DNA of 64,000 nt from Microplitis mediator (GCF_029852145.1 NC_079969.1:13238465-13302464), one strand, 5' to 3'. Shown: positions 47,152 to 59,447, numbered from the stretch's first letter. The notes: generated by a model not told the origin, from the sequence alone. Numbers and translations are program-made.

Positions 47152-48735
47152 CACGGAGAAAAATGAAGGTGAAAATTCCATGAAATTTTATGTGAAAATC
47201 CATAAATTTTTATTATGCTAGCCCACTAAACTTGAAACCGTATGATATTCCAATATTTTATGTTATGCGTGTTGTTACTAATTGTATTGAAGCATAATAA
47301 AATATCGTTGCGGCCGACAAAAATTTCTTTCTTGAACATAATACATTTCGTATTGAGCATAATAAAAATTATTAAGTATTTTATAGTTATAATAACTGAC
47401 ACGACAAAAATTGTGTCGCTAGGATGCAATATTCACCGTCTTATGACAATAAAATGTACCACTAGCATCCCTGTTGAAAACATCCAATATAGCCAAACAC
47501 GTTCCTATAGAAATTGTATTGATTTCTATGTGGTCTATTTGGAAAGAAAAAATTCCAAATACAGAGGATTTTAAGATTAATGGGAATCTATGGGCAAGTA
47601 CAGTCATACCGATAATTTTAATCGGAATCAATGAGGTTTTGATGTTTTTGGCATAATCATGAATTCAATGTGGATTCAACTTGTAACATTGTATTGGTTT
47701 CTATTGTGAGTTTGGCAATATTCGTGTCAGCGATGCATGATTCTTGTGAAAATAGGAAGCATGGTTTTTATTGTTGTTGCCATAAGGAGTTATTCTATAG
47801 TATTTTATTTGTAATAACCTCGAAAAAAGTTTAGTAACTATAAAGAGATTCCACTCAGAATAGTGAATAATAAGCTATAAGTGAATCCCAATAAGATCAA
47901 ATGTTCTTTATTGGACTTTATAGGGAACGTCAATTATCGTGATATAAGGGTTCTGAGGAAATATTGTTGGATTTGCAGCGACAAAAACACAATACAGTAT
48001 TTTAGAAACCAATTCGATTGTTTTAATGAGTGAGAATCAATTGGTTAAACCACATAGAAAATATTTATCATTTTTATATAAATACTATGAATTCTACTTG
48101 GAATCAACAAGATTGTTTTTTATTGGAATTCATTGTGTGATTCTCATAAAATAAATGATTTATTTTATATGGACTAAATATACTATCAATATGATTTAAA
48201 TAAATTTGTAGATATTTTTCAATTAATATGTTTATTTTTTTTTTCAATAAAATAATCCTTTACCTGAATATTAATTTGATTGATTGGCAAATAAGTTATG
48301 TTTTATATTTTAGATATTTTATTTTATTTTTTTTTTTTAACAGAGAAGTAGTTTTCGGCTCGTGGGATTCCATTTGGATTCTACCTGCGCTCAGTAAAAT
48401 CCCACACAATCAAATAAATTCACATAACAGTTGTCCAATTCGTTTTCAATTTGCACAGATTTTATAATTGTTTTTAGTAATGTTTTTAGTAATGTTTAAT
48501 TTTCTATTTCATTAATTACAATTTTACTTGATTTATAAAAACAAAATTCATGTTTAATATGGGCGAATTATTTTTTTTTAAAACCATTCAAAGTATTTAT
48601 AGTAGTCCTTCGGCTGAAGAGAAGAGCCCGTATACATTTTGATGGCACTGGCTGGTCACAACGGTTTCTTACATATTTAGGGCAGAGAATCACGAAAATC
48701 TAGTCATTTTTGTTCAAAAATGGTGCAAACGATTG
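47152..48735. other. Noncoding, left part of another CAC-ended element
   Basis: Starts with TA then CACGGAGAAAAATGAAGG (47152). It carries several CTATAGAATCC/CTATAAGAAAT-like words. Overlapping open frames at 47226-47660 on both strands show no family resemblance. Confidence 0.35.
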
Positions 48736-49384
48736 TTAACAATTTAATTGTTTAAATCAAAATAACTCTCAAACCGCTGGTTTGATGGGGAAGTTCATTT
48801 GAAAAAAAATTGTTCAGAATGAAAAAATACACAAAAAAGATGTTATAGTGTTTTCTGTTTCTTAAAGATTTCGCAAAATATAACGCAAAAACGAGCCAGG
48901 AGCTTAGACCTCTCCCTCTCGCACGAGCGCTGCCTATCGCGCGCGCTCTCTTTCTCCACCAAATCTTATCCAACGCTCGATAGGCCGGAATTTTGCGGTT
49001 AAAAATGAACGAAAAAAAAAAAAAATCGAGAAAATTTCGATACCACCAATCGACAGCATTTTTTCTGAAACGAATTTCTGTCGTATCGTCAAAAGACCTT
49101 TTTTTTTTGTTAACTAATGTTATAAACAAATGAATTTTTTCCGGATTGGATCGAAACAATCGACAAAATGTCGATACCACCAATCGACAGCACTTTTTTC
49201 GATCCAATCCGGATTTCGAAAAAATTAATTTGTTTATAACGTTAGTTACCAAAAAAAAAAAAAAACGTCTTTTGACGATACGACAGAAGTTCGTTTCAGA
49301 AAAAAATGCTTTTTATTCAAATAAACTTTTCCATCAAACCAGCGGTTCGGGAGTTAATTCGATTTAAACAATTAAATTGTTATT
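48736..49384. repeat. Imperfect fold-back, about 650 bp
   Basis: The left arm (AACAATTTAATTGTTTAAAT, then CCGCTGGTTTGATGG) and right arm (CCATCAAACCAGCGG, then ATTTAAACAATTAAATTG) pair around a centre at 49170-49200 (GTCGATACCACCAATCGACA). The left arm carries an insertion of about 170 bp (48830-49000). Two overlapping open frames are shadows of the palindrome. Confidence 0.65.
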
Positions 49385-49648
49385 ACAAATTCTTCTATCA
49401 GGGTGTTTTGTAATAAATTTTTTACTTCCCGGGATAACATTTTTTCATTAAATTTTATAAAATTTCATACAAATAACTCTTTCAGATCTTGATAATAATT
49501 TTGTAAAATTTTATTAATTTTATGAAAATTTCTCAGGGGTTTTAATAAAATTAAAAATTTTTTTTTTAATTTTATAGATTATTTTTAAATTTTGTAAAAC
49601 TTTATAAAATTTCTATGATTTATTATTTTAAACGCTAAATTATCAATT

Positions 49649-49680
<32 letters not shown>

Positions 49681-50375
49681 CACAAAAATCGGAATTCATT
49701 GGAGAATATGTACTCGTTCTGAATTCTTTATATATGAATATCTTTAATGCCAAAGTAATTTTTAATTATTTCAACGTTTATTTTATACTTTTTCTCTCTC
49801 TTTTTTTCTTCATTGTCTAGCCCCATAAAAAAAATTATAAACAAAATATATGTTAAAATATAAAAAATATTTATTTGTAGTATGTAAAAAATATATAAAA
49901 TTAAAAAAAAAAATTATTGGTATGATAAAAAAATATAAAATAAAATAAAAATATATATTGTTAGTATATTTTTTGTATATTCTAATATACATTTTTAATA
50001 TATTTAAATTACATTTAAAATAAATAAAGTATATACGAAAATCGGCAAAAAAACAGCTATTAAAAATATATTTTCTAAACATATTTTATATATATTCATA
50101 TTTTTTGTGTGTATTTTTTTTATACTAAAAACATATATTTTCATATATATTGTTTTTACCCATGGGGGTAACTCATACTACTACAGTTCCGTGAAGAGAG
50201 TTGACCAGTACAATGTAATATATATGTATACATGTAACATGAGATCTCGAAGGTTTAGTGTCGCTCGGATGTAGAGAACAAACGAAGATGCAATTGACTT
50301 ACTTGCCAACACGTGAGTGCCGGCGCGTGTATAAGCGCCTTGTCTAACAAAGGGTTCATCAATCGCCAGTAAATC
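49385..50375. other. Very AT-rich spacer
   Basis: Includes a poly-T run at about 49651-49680 and 49820-50150 that is almost pure A/T. From 50163 the composition becomes normal, leading into the possible promoter at 50374. Confidence 0.5.
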
Positions 50376-50407
50376 AGTCGTTCCGGAAATTTGTTCATGT
50401 GAGGTTC
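50374..50407 (+). promoter_or_regulatory. Possible Inr + DPE core promoter
   Basis: TCAGTC at 50374-50379 matches the arthropod initiator, with the start at A50376. GGTTC at 50403-50407 occupies exactly +28 to +32 and fits the downstream promoter element RGWYV. No TATA box is needed with this pair. It lies in a patch of normal base composition between AT-rich blocks. Confidence 0.4.
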
Positions 50408-50469
50408 TAGTGCAGCGTGTGTTACTGATTTCGCTGACGAAAACTTATTTTTCAATTGAAATAATATCT
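50376..50469 (+). other. Possible untranslated first exon
   Basis: From the putative start A50376, 94 bases run to a good splice donor GTAAGTAC (50470). There is no convincing long open frame, so it would be a 5' untranslated exon. The next plus-strand genes are the transposase and the BEN gene. Linkage to either is not shown. Confidence 0.3.
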
Positions 50470-50928
50470 GTAAGTACAAGATTTATTGTTCTACATTCTC
50501 TGTTTTAATAACTTTATTAAATTGTCGATTAGTTTCGAAAATTTTAAAATATATATATTTAATTTGAAATATTTTTCAATAAAATTTTTCACTTATTTGT
50601 TATTCTGTTTTGTGTCTTCTATATATAAGCTGTGGTAATAACTTTTTGGAATTCATTTATGACAATTTTATTTAATTAGTGAAAAAAAAAAAAATATATT
50701 AATTATTGGTATATTTCATAATTTGAAAACAAAAGAAATATTTCCAACGTATGGGATAGTATTTGGATATCCTATGCGTTAATGGGATTTCGCTCGATCT
50801 AATAAATACATATATGTATTTTCAAAGTATTTATCAGTTTCTAAAAATTTTTAACCAATATTTTTGGAAATTTCTAATTTCTTATGTGTCGAATCAACAA
50901 TCTTTCGATTCAATCCCGCACCACCCAA

Positions 50929-51057
50929 CCCTATCCAAAAATTCCCATAGAATCCACTCAACTGCGACAAAAACCGCATAGAATCCTATAGACTGTATTG
51001 GTTTCTATGCGGTTTTTGTCGCAGTTGAGTGGATCCTATGGGAATTTTTGGATAGGG
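50929..51057. mobile_element. 129-bp MITE, CCCTATCCAAAAATTCCC ends
   Basis: A near-perfect hairpin: CCCTATCCAAAAATTCCCAT ... complement ending GGATAGGG, flanked by AA on both sides. The inner arms ACTGCGACAAAAACCGCATA pair with TATGCGGTTTTTGTCGCAGT. A diverged second copy is at 51624-51753. Confidence 0.8.
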
Positions 51058-51623
51058 AAAATGCGCTTTTAAGGATTATTAAATTTCTAAATATTTCACA
51101 TAAAAAAATTGAATTTATTTAAAAATTTTTAATTAGTAATCTAAAGTTTCATTTAAATATACCGGGAAAAAAATTTGTTTATTGTTTACATATTTTTTTA
51201 TGACCAAGACTTATTTTGATTCCATATTATGTAAAAATTTTAGTGTATAAAATTCTATTTGGACTTACCACGCTTTTAGAGACATCCAACACGATCCAAT
51301 ATACGTGTACAACAATTTTTTAAATATAATCTAATTTTTAGAAATATTCCGATTAAATTTTTTCCGATATTTTTTACTTTAAGAACAACAATAAAGTTTG
51401 GGCGAATAGGATCCTATTAGTACATGCTTTCATTAAGTTTCCTACGGTTTAATAAATACGTAGATGCATTTTACAAATTCTCATAAATTGTTTAAAACTT
51501 TGCAATCCATTTTTTCCCTTCTAGTCTAATCTTTTAATGCGATCACAAGTTTTTATCCTAATTAATATAAAGGATATAACGTTTAGATTTTATAAATCAC
51601 TGAATGTACGTGTATAGGGCTAT

Positions 51624-51753
51624 CCCTATCCAAAAGTTCCCATAGAATCCGCTCAAATGGGTCAAAAACCGTGTAGTATCCAATAGACTTGAGTTGGTTT
51701 CTATGCGGTTTTTGACTCATTTGAAAAGATTCTATAAAGATTTGTGGATAGAA
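51624..51753. mobile_element. MITE, CCCTATCC family, copy 2 (diverged)
   Basis: Begins CCCTATCCAAAAGTTCCCAT after AT; the right end GTGGATAGAAA has lost GGG. Inner arms AAATGGGTCAAAAACCGTGT and ATGCGGTTTTTGACTCATTT pair imperfectly. Confidence 0.65.
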
Positions 51754-52646
51754 ACGCGTTGTCAAAGCATTTGTCATCTTTTGCAAATTCGATAATTTAA
51801 TTTTAAACTTATTTCCAATTATTAATTCAGTTTCTTAAATTTTCGCTTGATTTGTGCATGAAATAAATTGGTATTTACTTTATATTCGAAAAACAATGCG
51901 AATAATTTAAGCGTATGAGATGATATTTGGACTTCTCATGATTCTGATAAAATTCTCCATGATTTAGTAAGGTAAAATACCTAACACCCAATCATATTTA
52001 TAAATATAGATCTATAAATACATGGAGTGATCGAGTACTAGTCCCTTATCGAATCTTTTACCTTAGGTATGTATAGAAATTTTTAGATGAATTTTTAGTT
52101 TACATTAAAATTTTTTATTTTTCCATATTTACCTGCGATTTATAGTACAAAAATATTCTTCATCGCTAAAAATTTTCAAATTTATATTTCGGAATGAGAC
52201 TTCAAATTTACTTTAGAGTTTGTGTTACTTTATTATTATTACGTTTATCCAATACTAAACCCGGAAATATTTTTGTTACTGATTGAGTAGTTAATTAAAA
52301 TTACCGACTTTTTTTTTTGTAAAAAGTTTCCTTTAAATTGAAGCAAAATTAACCGTAAATTTGTATTTTCAAGTTTTGCTGTCAAATTGTCAGCAAATTT
52401 AGGCATTAAAATTCAGGTAATTTCAACACCAAATTACCGTCAATTTCAAGCTAAAATGGCTATTTGGGTAGTCAGGTTTGCCGAGTCAATGTTTGTTCAG
52501 CAAAAATTATCATTAACTTGACGACAAGCTGTTGCCAATTATATGAGATATTTCAACTTTTGACTACAATATGAAATTGAAAGAAAGTGTTGATGGAAAG
52601 TTGTGGAAAAGAATCTGAAGAAATACAGTTATTTTGATTGAGTGGA
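51754..52646. other. Noncoding, ends in an inverted copy of 53675-53830
   Basis: 52300-52454 is an inverted, diverged copy of the left 155 bp of the 53675-54153 element and ends GGCTATTTGGG followed by TA. It is therefore the right end of a related CCC...GGG element whose left end is not clear. Confidence 0.4.
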
Positions 52647-52648
52647 AT

Positions 52649-52975
52649 CCCTGATAGCCAGAGTTTCTGATCAAAAAGTTGGTGTACCTGAGTTGCGACC
52701 AACTTGACGACAAGTTGTCGACAACTTTCAGCTTGTGTAACTGTTGACTACAAGTTGCTCAGAAACTTGGCGACAATCTACTGCCGCAACCTGTCACCAA
52801 GTTTCTGAGCAACTTGTAGACAAGTTGTCGGCAACAGTTACACAAGCTGAAAGTTGTCGACAAGTTTCTCGGAAAGTTGCCGTCAACTTATGGAAATGCC
52901 AACTTTTGCGGCCAACTTGGCAACAGGTTGCGGCAGTAGGTTGTTGATAAGTTGCGGCCAACTTTGCTATCAGGG
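52649..52975. mobile_element. CCC...GGG element of CAACTTGTCGACAAGTTG words
   Basis: 327 bp; ends CCCTGATAGCCAGAG and GCTATCAGGG; AT on both sides (52647-52648, 52976-52977). The interior consists of ACAAGTTG/CAACTTGT/GTCGAC words arranged symmetrically (for example 52690-52760 against 52800-52880). Confidence 0.85.
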
Positions 52976-53674
52976 ATACAACTGCCAGAAATTGACGTAG
53001 AATCGACTGTAGAGAATTGTTGTTTAATTAGTTAACCATAACTTTTGAATGACTTCCTGTCAAATTGAAAACAATTGTTGTTTTTCGGTAACTTTCAGGC
53101 TACTCCTCCCATAAACTTACCTTCCAAAAGTGGCAGTTGATAATTATTGGAATTTATCTTACTTATAATTGGCAACAATTTGTCGTCAAATGAATGGAAA
53201 CTTTCAGTGAGCAAAAGTATACTCAAAAAATTTGGTTATCTGCTTCAGTAACCGTTTTCCCCGCATATTATTATTAACGTAAAATTTAACGACGGAAATC
53301 TACTTCTATGATTAGGCGGAAAAATATAAGTAATCTCTTGCTCAGAAATCCTGGCTATTTGATTGGGGAAAGTTGCAGGAAAGTTGGTGTCAACTATGAG
53401 AAAAGCATCAGCTCTTGGCAGTCAACTTTACGTCGAATTCTGACCGTAAGTTTCTGTCATATCGTAAATAGAAAAACAACCGAACAACAAGTTGACATAT
53501 ATTTGCTATCAAATTGTACAGAAATCTGATGAAATATATTTAAGTTTGACAACAACATGAGTACGACTTGAACTATTTTAATAACCTCTTTATCTGCAAA
53601 TTGATGTTAAATTAGAAATTCAGCTCACTCGAAATTTACGGCTGGTATTGGACGGCAAAATGCCAGCAAAAGTT

Positions 53675-54153
53675 TCCTAATAGCCACTTTGCATTGAAAT
53701 TACCTGAAATCTGCTGCCCGAATTTGCAGACAATTTCACAGCAAAAGTTGAAAATAAAAATTTGCGGTTAATTTTTCTCCAATTTTAAGGTAAACTTGTA
53801 CGAAAAAAAAGCGGTCGGTAATGTTCATTCCTACCATTTCAGAAGGTAAGCAAATTTATACGTAAAATTATCTACAATTTGAGCGTAAAAATATACTTAA
53901 CAATTTTTCAAATCAAATTAACGATAAATTGACATAAAATTTGCCTGAAAATTAAGGACAACTTTTTTCTAGTCAACTTTTGATGTGAATTTGCATTCTA
54001 ATTCTGGCAGTAAATTTACCTCAAATTCAATAGTAAATTGCATAGAACTTGTCGTAAATAATGGAAAAGTCCGAAGTTGACGGAAATTTGAAGAAAAATT
54101 CAACGAAACTTTTGTACAGTAAACTTTTGCTCAAGCAAACTGTGCTATTAGGG
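53675..54153. mobile_element. CCTAATAGC...GCTATTAGGG element, TT duplication
   Basis: Left end TCCTAATAGCCACTTTGC (first C apparently mutated), right end GCAAACTGTGCTATTAGGG; TT on both sides. The interior carries AATTTGC/GCAAATT and AAATTAC words. A related left end CCCTAATAACACAGTTTGC starts at 54232 after TA; its partner was not found. Confidence 0.7.
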
Positions 54154-54231
54154 TTAGAGTATAATTTGCGGTTATTATTCTGTCAATTTACACTTATGTC
54201 ATGGTTATATTTTAAGCAATTAAGTTTACTA

Positions 54232-55483
54232 CCCTAATAACACAGTTTGCTTTAGCAAAAGTTTCCTTGAATTTTTGTCAAATTTCCGTTAACTTCGGAC
54301 TTTTCTGTTTTTGTCGACAATGGGGTTCCGTTTTTGTCAAACTCGGCCCAGGGGGCAGCATTACCGCTAATTCGGTGGCGCGCCAAAGTTTAACGTTAAA
54401 AATAATTTCTTAACTTGTCTAACAATATAGATACAAATAATAATAAATATTCCACATGTGATGTTGCACAGTTAAAAGAAGATAACTATTTATTTACCTG
54501 TGTAATAACTTTCATTTTTTTCAACAATAACATCCTTCGCGAAATGGTTAATATTATACGAGGAGTTACCGTATGATTATTAAGATAAGAATGATTAAAA
54601 ACCGTGTTTATTAAATCTTTATATATGAGCTCCTATGCCCCTAGCAATATGAATTTTTTTCGCTGACAACATTCCAACTTCGAGTTCTCAGAAACGAATA
54701 TAAGAAAGTTGAATACGTGTAAAGCCAAATTCTATATTTAAAAGTTATTGTCATCGTTAAAACATAGAGAAAAATTGAGTTGAAAAAATTATTTTAGTGG
54801 TTAGTGAGTTGAGGCGACATGGAGGAAAGACGTCTTGGCAACACTGTCAGAGACACCTGTTGTGTGGCGCCAATTTTAAAAACATAAAAAATGAAAAAAA
54901 AAAAAATTTTTTTTGGTCTTCTCGGTAGAAACTCCAATAAGCAAACATGAAGTATAATAAAACAGTTTAAGCGATAAACATTTTTCTCCATTTTTAAATG
55001 AAGGGAAATTATTTATATTTAAATTTTTGCTAAACACCCGACTTAAGCGGTTATGTACGTTTACACACATGTTTGTATATCTCTATCAAAGAGTACTGGT
55101 GTCATATCTTATTTAAAATTTTTACTACGAAAGTATTTTTTAAATATTTTAATTTATTAAACATTAATTAATGTATGTATATAAACTACAAAATATTTTT
55201 ACAATTAAAAAAAAAGAATTGTAATCATATTTTTGTCAGCTGACGAAATGAAAAAGCTTAGATGCTTTTTTGAGTCATTTAGTAACGCTTAAACCTCCTT
55301 AACAGAGCAAAATTAGAATTATTGTATGTGTATACAATTAACGGATTGGAACTCTTCAAAAAATAATTTGGAGCTTGAAGGAATTACTTAATTTCATTAA
55401 TATTATTCCATACCAGAGAAAATTTTTTTATCGAAAGAGTAGTAAAATCAATAAAAATTATCTGTTACAAAAAAATTTGAAAT
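54232..55483. other. Truncated element end and noncoding spacer
   Basis: Starts with an orphan CCC end (54232). A GC-richer patch GGGGGCAGCATTACCGC lies at 54352-54395. The rest is AT-rich without supported genes. Confidence 0.35.
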
Positions 55484-55485
55484 CG

Positions 55486-55979
55486 CCCCAAAAACAGATT
55501 CTCTGTAAATGGTTGCGCCAAGTACACGTTCAACATTGATCTCAGGTTGTATAATAAATAATATTTTCACAAAAAAGGCTGAAATCATAAAACACCAAGT
55601 AACTGAGATTTTTAATAATTAAAAAAAAAAAAAATTTTTTTAATAAAAATGAAAAAAAAAATACTTGAACGTACTTGGTGTGCGTAAATGCAAAAAATTA
55701 ATTATTCAGTCATGCGATATGTTTTGAATATCTTACTTTTATATCTTACTCTTAAATAATTTTTGAAATTGAGTTTAACAGCGCACACCAAGTACGTTCA
55801 AGTATTTTTTTTTTATTTTTATTAAAAAAAATTTTTTTTTTTTTAATTATTAAAAATCTCAGTTACTTGGTGTTTTATGATTTCAGCCTTTTTTGTGAAA
55901 ATATTATTTATTATACAACCTGAGATCAATGTTGAACGTGTACTTGGCGCAACCATTTACAGAGAATCTGTTTTTGGGG
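55486..55979. mobile_element. CCCC...GGGG fold-back, CG duplication
   Basis: 494 bp palindrome with arms of about 205 bp: CCCCAAAAACAGATTCTCTG and its complement, flanked by CG at 55484-55485 and 55980-55981. The arms match almost base for base, so it is young. The 95-codon open frame that starts at 55877 is within the right arm and beyond and is not supported as a gene. Confidence 0.8.
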
Positions 55980-56300
55980 CGATCATATTTTATAAATTTG
56001 GTATAGTAATATTCGGGCAGTCACGTAGTGACTGTAGGCTGCTTGTTATTATTATTATTCATATTATTATTAGTAATAATATTTCTATTACTGTCGTTTA
56101 TTCGCTTTACCTGTTTATTTTTTTGGTAAAATCTCTTAAAATTCGATTGAGTATTGGTGTTTAAAAAGTAAAATTTTTTTTATGAATAACTAGTTAAGAC
56201 AGTGATCTTGTATGGAATTTATATAACTTCTGAGGTTATTTCTTTCGTATGAAAATTGTGGTTGTTTAATTTTTAAATTTCTTATAGTGTATACTTATTA

Positions 56301-56741
56301 GGGTGTTCTGATTGATAATTGGTAGGAAATAAAATTGTCTACAAAAAAGATTCTATGGTATTTTATGATAAGTCCGATAGTTTTGCCAGAAAAGTAAAAA
56401 GATCTCGAAATTTACTCTAACTTGACTTCGAGCTCCAATTACTTTTGAACAGATAAATTTATCAAAAAATGATAAGAAACTTTTTTTGTTAAGCGTTAAA
56501 TTCCCTACAAAAATCTATGCTGGGCTTATTTGTACAATGAGCCATTGCCAAGGTAACAAATTCAAAATTAAAAAAAAATTTTTTTCCTATGTTATTTAAA
56601 TGGAAAATCGAATTTTTAGATGCGCTAAGCCCCTAATTGACTTAGAATTTTTTTTCAAGCGGGAATATTTTTTTTGTTCTATAAATTGTTAGTTTTTCAG
56701 GTAGGACCGAAAAAAAAATATCGCTTAAATATGAAACACCC
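56301..56741. mobile_element. TA-flanked GGGTGTT...AACACCC element
   Basis: Ends GGGTGTTCTG and GAAACACCC with TA on each side (56299-56300, 56742-56743). The interior shares phrases with 61568-62497 (AAGATCTCGAAATTTAC, TTCCCTACAAAAATCT). It sits directly upstream of the transposase gene. Confidence 0.65.
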
Positions 56742-56825
56742 TAATACTTATTAATACTAGATTTGTATTATTCTTTTTTAAATTTACAAAACTATGTCAT
56801 TGCTGCACCTGTCCACCAAAGTTCA

Positions 56826-59447
56826 ATGGAGCCTTATCCAAAGAAAAGAGTGAATAAAAAATACTTACAATCACCTTTCAATCTACACCGTGTTTCCAAA
56901 AGAACAAGACAGCGATGGAGCCTTTTATGTCAGCAAGCTTCTGAATGTTCCGTCACTGAAGAAGAAAGTCAAAATCCGAATGTGTATGAAAATAGAGTTG
57001 ATGACAAAGATCAGCACCCTATACCCACTGAAACCAACAACTCAGAAGACTCACTTAATGATGATTCTGATAGCTCTTCAGACACTTCTAGTTGTTTATC
57101 TAACCGTAACTACAGAGATTATTCAGTTGACGATTCTGATCGCTCGTCAGCTGATGATTTTGACTGTTTATTGAATGATAATTTAAACAGCTTATCCAAT
57201 GATGAATCAAATTGTGCATCTGATAATAATAATCATACCAAATTTAACACAGAACATTTGCAAGGTGATATTGTGATGTTTCCCCAATCACAGCTTACTA
57301 TCTCTGATGTTCTACTGATGATAACAGTATATTCTGTGAAGAAAAATTTAACAAAACAAGACGAAGATGATCTAATAGACCTGGTTAAAGTATTCGCTGG
57401 CCCGGAGTTCACATCATGGAACGCTTCACAGCATGCGAGGGCAAAAGCTTATAACCCACCGAAATCAAAAATCAATACTCATTTTTTTTGTGAAGCATGT
57501 AATGTTGTGTTAATCACGCATAATAACGGTAAAGTAATGCAACCAATATCTACTAAATGTCAAAGTTGTCAAGTTGAATATAAGCTGACATCAGAAAGTT
57601 CAAATCAATTTATGATTGTTGATTTGGATTACCAATTGGAACTTCTTTTGCATGAAGAAAAAGTACAAAAAGACTTATTAAACACATTAAATAAACTTAA
57701 TGAAAGTACAAACGACGGCGTTATTCACAATATTTTTGATTCACAGTTATATAAAAACTTACAACGTTTTTCACCACAAACATTAACTTACAATTTAAAT
57801 ACTGACGGTGCACCTCCATTTAAAAGTTCAAACCGTAGTTTTTGGCCAATACAACTATATTTAAATGAACTCTCAGCTCCAATTCAAAAGCAAAATGTAA
57901 TTCTTTGTGGAATGTTTTTAACTTCGACGGAACCAAGTCCTGAGTTTATGAAAATTTACTTATCTGCATTTATTGATAACGCTACAAAACTGATGACTGA
58001 AGGAATGAATGTTACTATACGTGATTCGAATTTGCAAAGAAATTTTAAATTTCATTGCCTTTTAATATGTGTAGACTCTGTCGCTAGACCAGTTCTACAA
58101 AACCGTTATCAATACAGTGGTTACTATGGTTGTAGTTGGTGTTATGCTTTTGGAGATCATTACAATTTTGCAATGCGATATCCTATTACAGAGAACGATC
58201 CAGCTTTAAGAACACATAAAGACTATATCGCTAACGTAAATGAAGTTGAACGACTTGGTAGACATATCAACGGAGTAAAAGGACGATCAGAGTTATTGCG
58301 TTTAAAACATTTTGATGTAGTGTGGGGTTTTCCGTTGGACTATATGCATGGTGTTCTATTAGGAGTCACAAGACAATTATGGACTATATGGACAACTGCA
58401 AAAACTTCATATTATTTGACTCAAGCACACCGTGAAGAAATTAATAAACGGTTTCTTCAAATAAAACGACCACATGAAATTCACAGATTAGTTAGGCCTA
58501 TAAAAACTATGGCTAAGTGGAAAGCATCAGAGTGGGAATCGTGGTTATTATTTGATAGTTTGCCTTGTTTAGTTGGAATTCTAAACAAGGAATGCTTTGA
58601 TTCATACTGTTTATTTGTTTCAAGCATATTTAAACTATCATCTAACAATATAAGTGAAAGAGATATTATACAATGCGAACTAGATTTGTTACAATTCGTG
58701 GGCGAGTGCCAGCAGTTTTATGGAAAATCTGCAATGACTTTCAATTTGCATTCTTTACTCCATATCGGACATTCAGTGCGACAAAGCGGGCCACTTTTTT
58801 CAAGCAATACATTCATATTTGAGAGTCAAATATTCACTTTCAAGCAAGAAATTAATGCTGCTCATGGTGTTTCTCATGAAATTGTTACTTCAACCTTAAA
58901 AAAAAATTTTATTAAATGTAACATCGATAATGCTACGGAGTCAATCGTTTGCCGTGATTACTGTAAAAACCTATTTTATCCCAAACGTTTACCAAATAAT
59001 TTATGTACGATTAATAATGCAATACTCGTAGGTAAAGCAAATGGATCAAATGCAAGAATTAACAGTCTTATTCTTCAACACAACATTGAAGAAAACCAAT
59101 CCATAAAAACTTTTAACCGCTGTATTTTTAAGAAAATTATTCTTCGTAGTATAAAGTATACTCGATCAAAAAAAACTGATGATACTGTTGTTCAATTAAC
59201 GTCAAAAAAAATAATGCGAATTCACGATTTTGTTGTTATTAATAACATTTGCTATTTATATGGACGTGAACTTTTGACAGCTCCTGCAGAATTTTGTACA
59301 TCAAGATTGACCCACATTTTCCAAGTACTTGAAGTGCAAGGTGGTGAGATTTTCATAAATATTGAATGTTTAGAGGCAAAGTTGATTTTTTTTACCAACG
59401 GACTCAAAAATTATATTTCAATACTACCGGAGCATTTAGGAATTTAA
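56826..59447 (+). CDS. Tnp2 / CACTA-type transposase, intact 873-codon frame
   Basis: A transposase that would cut and join element ends with a DDE active site. The first ATG in frame is 56826; the frame is open further upstream without ATG, so an upstream exon is possible. Order of regions: a Ser/Asp/Asn-rich low-complexity N-terminus (residues 35-140); a CxxC...CxxC zinc-binding motif (FFCEACN and KCQSCQ, about 220-250); LNTDGAPPFKSSNRSFWPIQ with the first catalytic Asp (about 327); ICVDSVARP with the second (about 417) and the adjacent YYGCSWCYAFG cysteines; PLDYMHGVLLGVTRQLW; and FNLHSLLHIGHSVRQSGPLF...FIFES with the likely catalytic Glu (about 666). This matches the Tnp2-like transposases of the CMC/EnSpm group found in animals. 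It has no stops or frameshifts, unlike every other transposon protein here. Terminal repeats around it were not found; it could be active, recently dead or domesticated. Confidence 0.8.
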   Translation: MEPYPKKRVNKKYLQSPFNLHRVSKRTRQRWSLLCQQASECSVTEEESQNPNVYENRVDDKDQHPIPTETNNSEDSLNDDSDSSSDTSSCLSNRNYRDYSVDDSDRSSADDFDCLLNDNLNSLSNDESNCASDNNNHTKFNTEHLQGDIVMFPQSQLTISDVLLMITVYSVKKNLTKQDEDDLIDLVKVFAGPEFTSWNASQHARAKAYNPPKSKINTHFFCEACNVVLITHNNGKVMQPISTKCQSCQVEYKLTSESSNQFMIVDLDYQLELLLHEEKVQKDLLNTLNKLNESTNDGVIHNIFDSQLYKNLQRFSPQTLTYNLNTDGAPPFKSSNRSFWPIQLYLNELSAPIQKQNVILCGMFLTSTEPSPEFMKIYLSAFIDNATKLMTEGMNVTIRDSNLQRNFKFHCLLICVDSVARPVLQNRYQYSGYYGCSWCYAFGDHYNFAMRYPITENDPALRTHKDYIANVNEVERLGRHINGVKGRSELLRLKHFDVVWGFPLDYMHGVLLGVTRQLWTIWTTAKTSYYLTQAHREEINKRFLQIKRPHEIHRLVRPIKTMAKWKASEWESWLLFDSLPCLVGILNKECFDSYCLFVSSIFKLSSNNISERDIIQCELDLLQFVGECQQFYGKSAMTFNLHSLLHIGHSVRQSGPLFSSNTFIFESQIFTFKQEINAAHGVSHEIVTSTLKKNFIKCNIDNATESIVCRDYCKNLFYPKRLPNNLCTINNAILVGKANGSNARINSLILQHNIEENQSIKTFNRCIFKKIILRSIKYTRSKKTDDTVVQLTSKKIMRIHDFVVINNICYLYGRELLTAPAEFCTSRLTHIFQVLEVQGGEIFINIECLEAKLIFFTNGLKNYISILPEHLGI

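Noticed and set aside
47226..47660. Overlapping 60-110-codon frames on both strands
   Set aside because: AT-rich hydrophobic translations in three overlapping frames with no motif; likely element DNA.
48752..49367. Two opposite open frames of 166 and 73 codons
   Set aside because: They mirror the arms of a fold-back repeat and share no protein homology.
56763..56825. Upstream extension of the transposase start
   Set aside because: The frame is open but has no ATG before 56826; the first codon of the longest frame is TTG.
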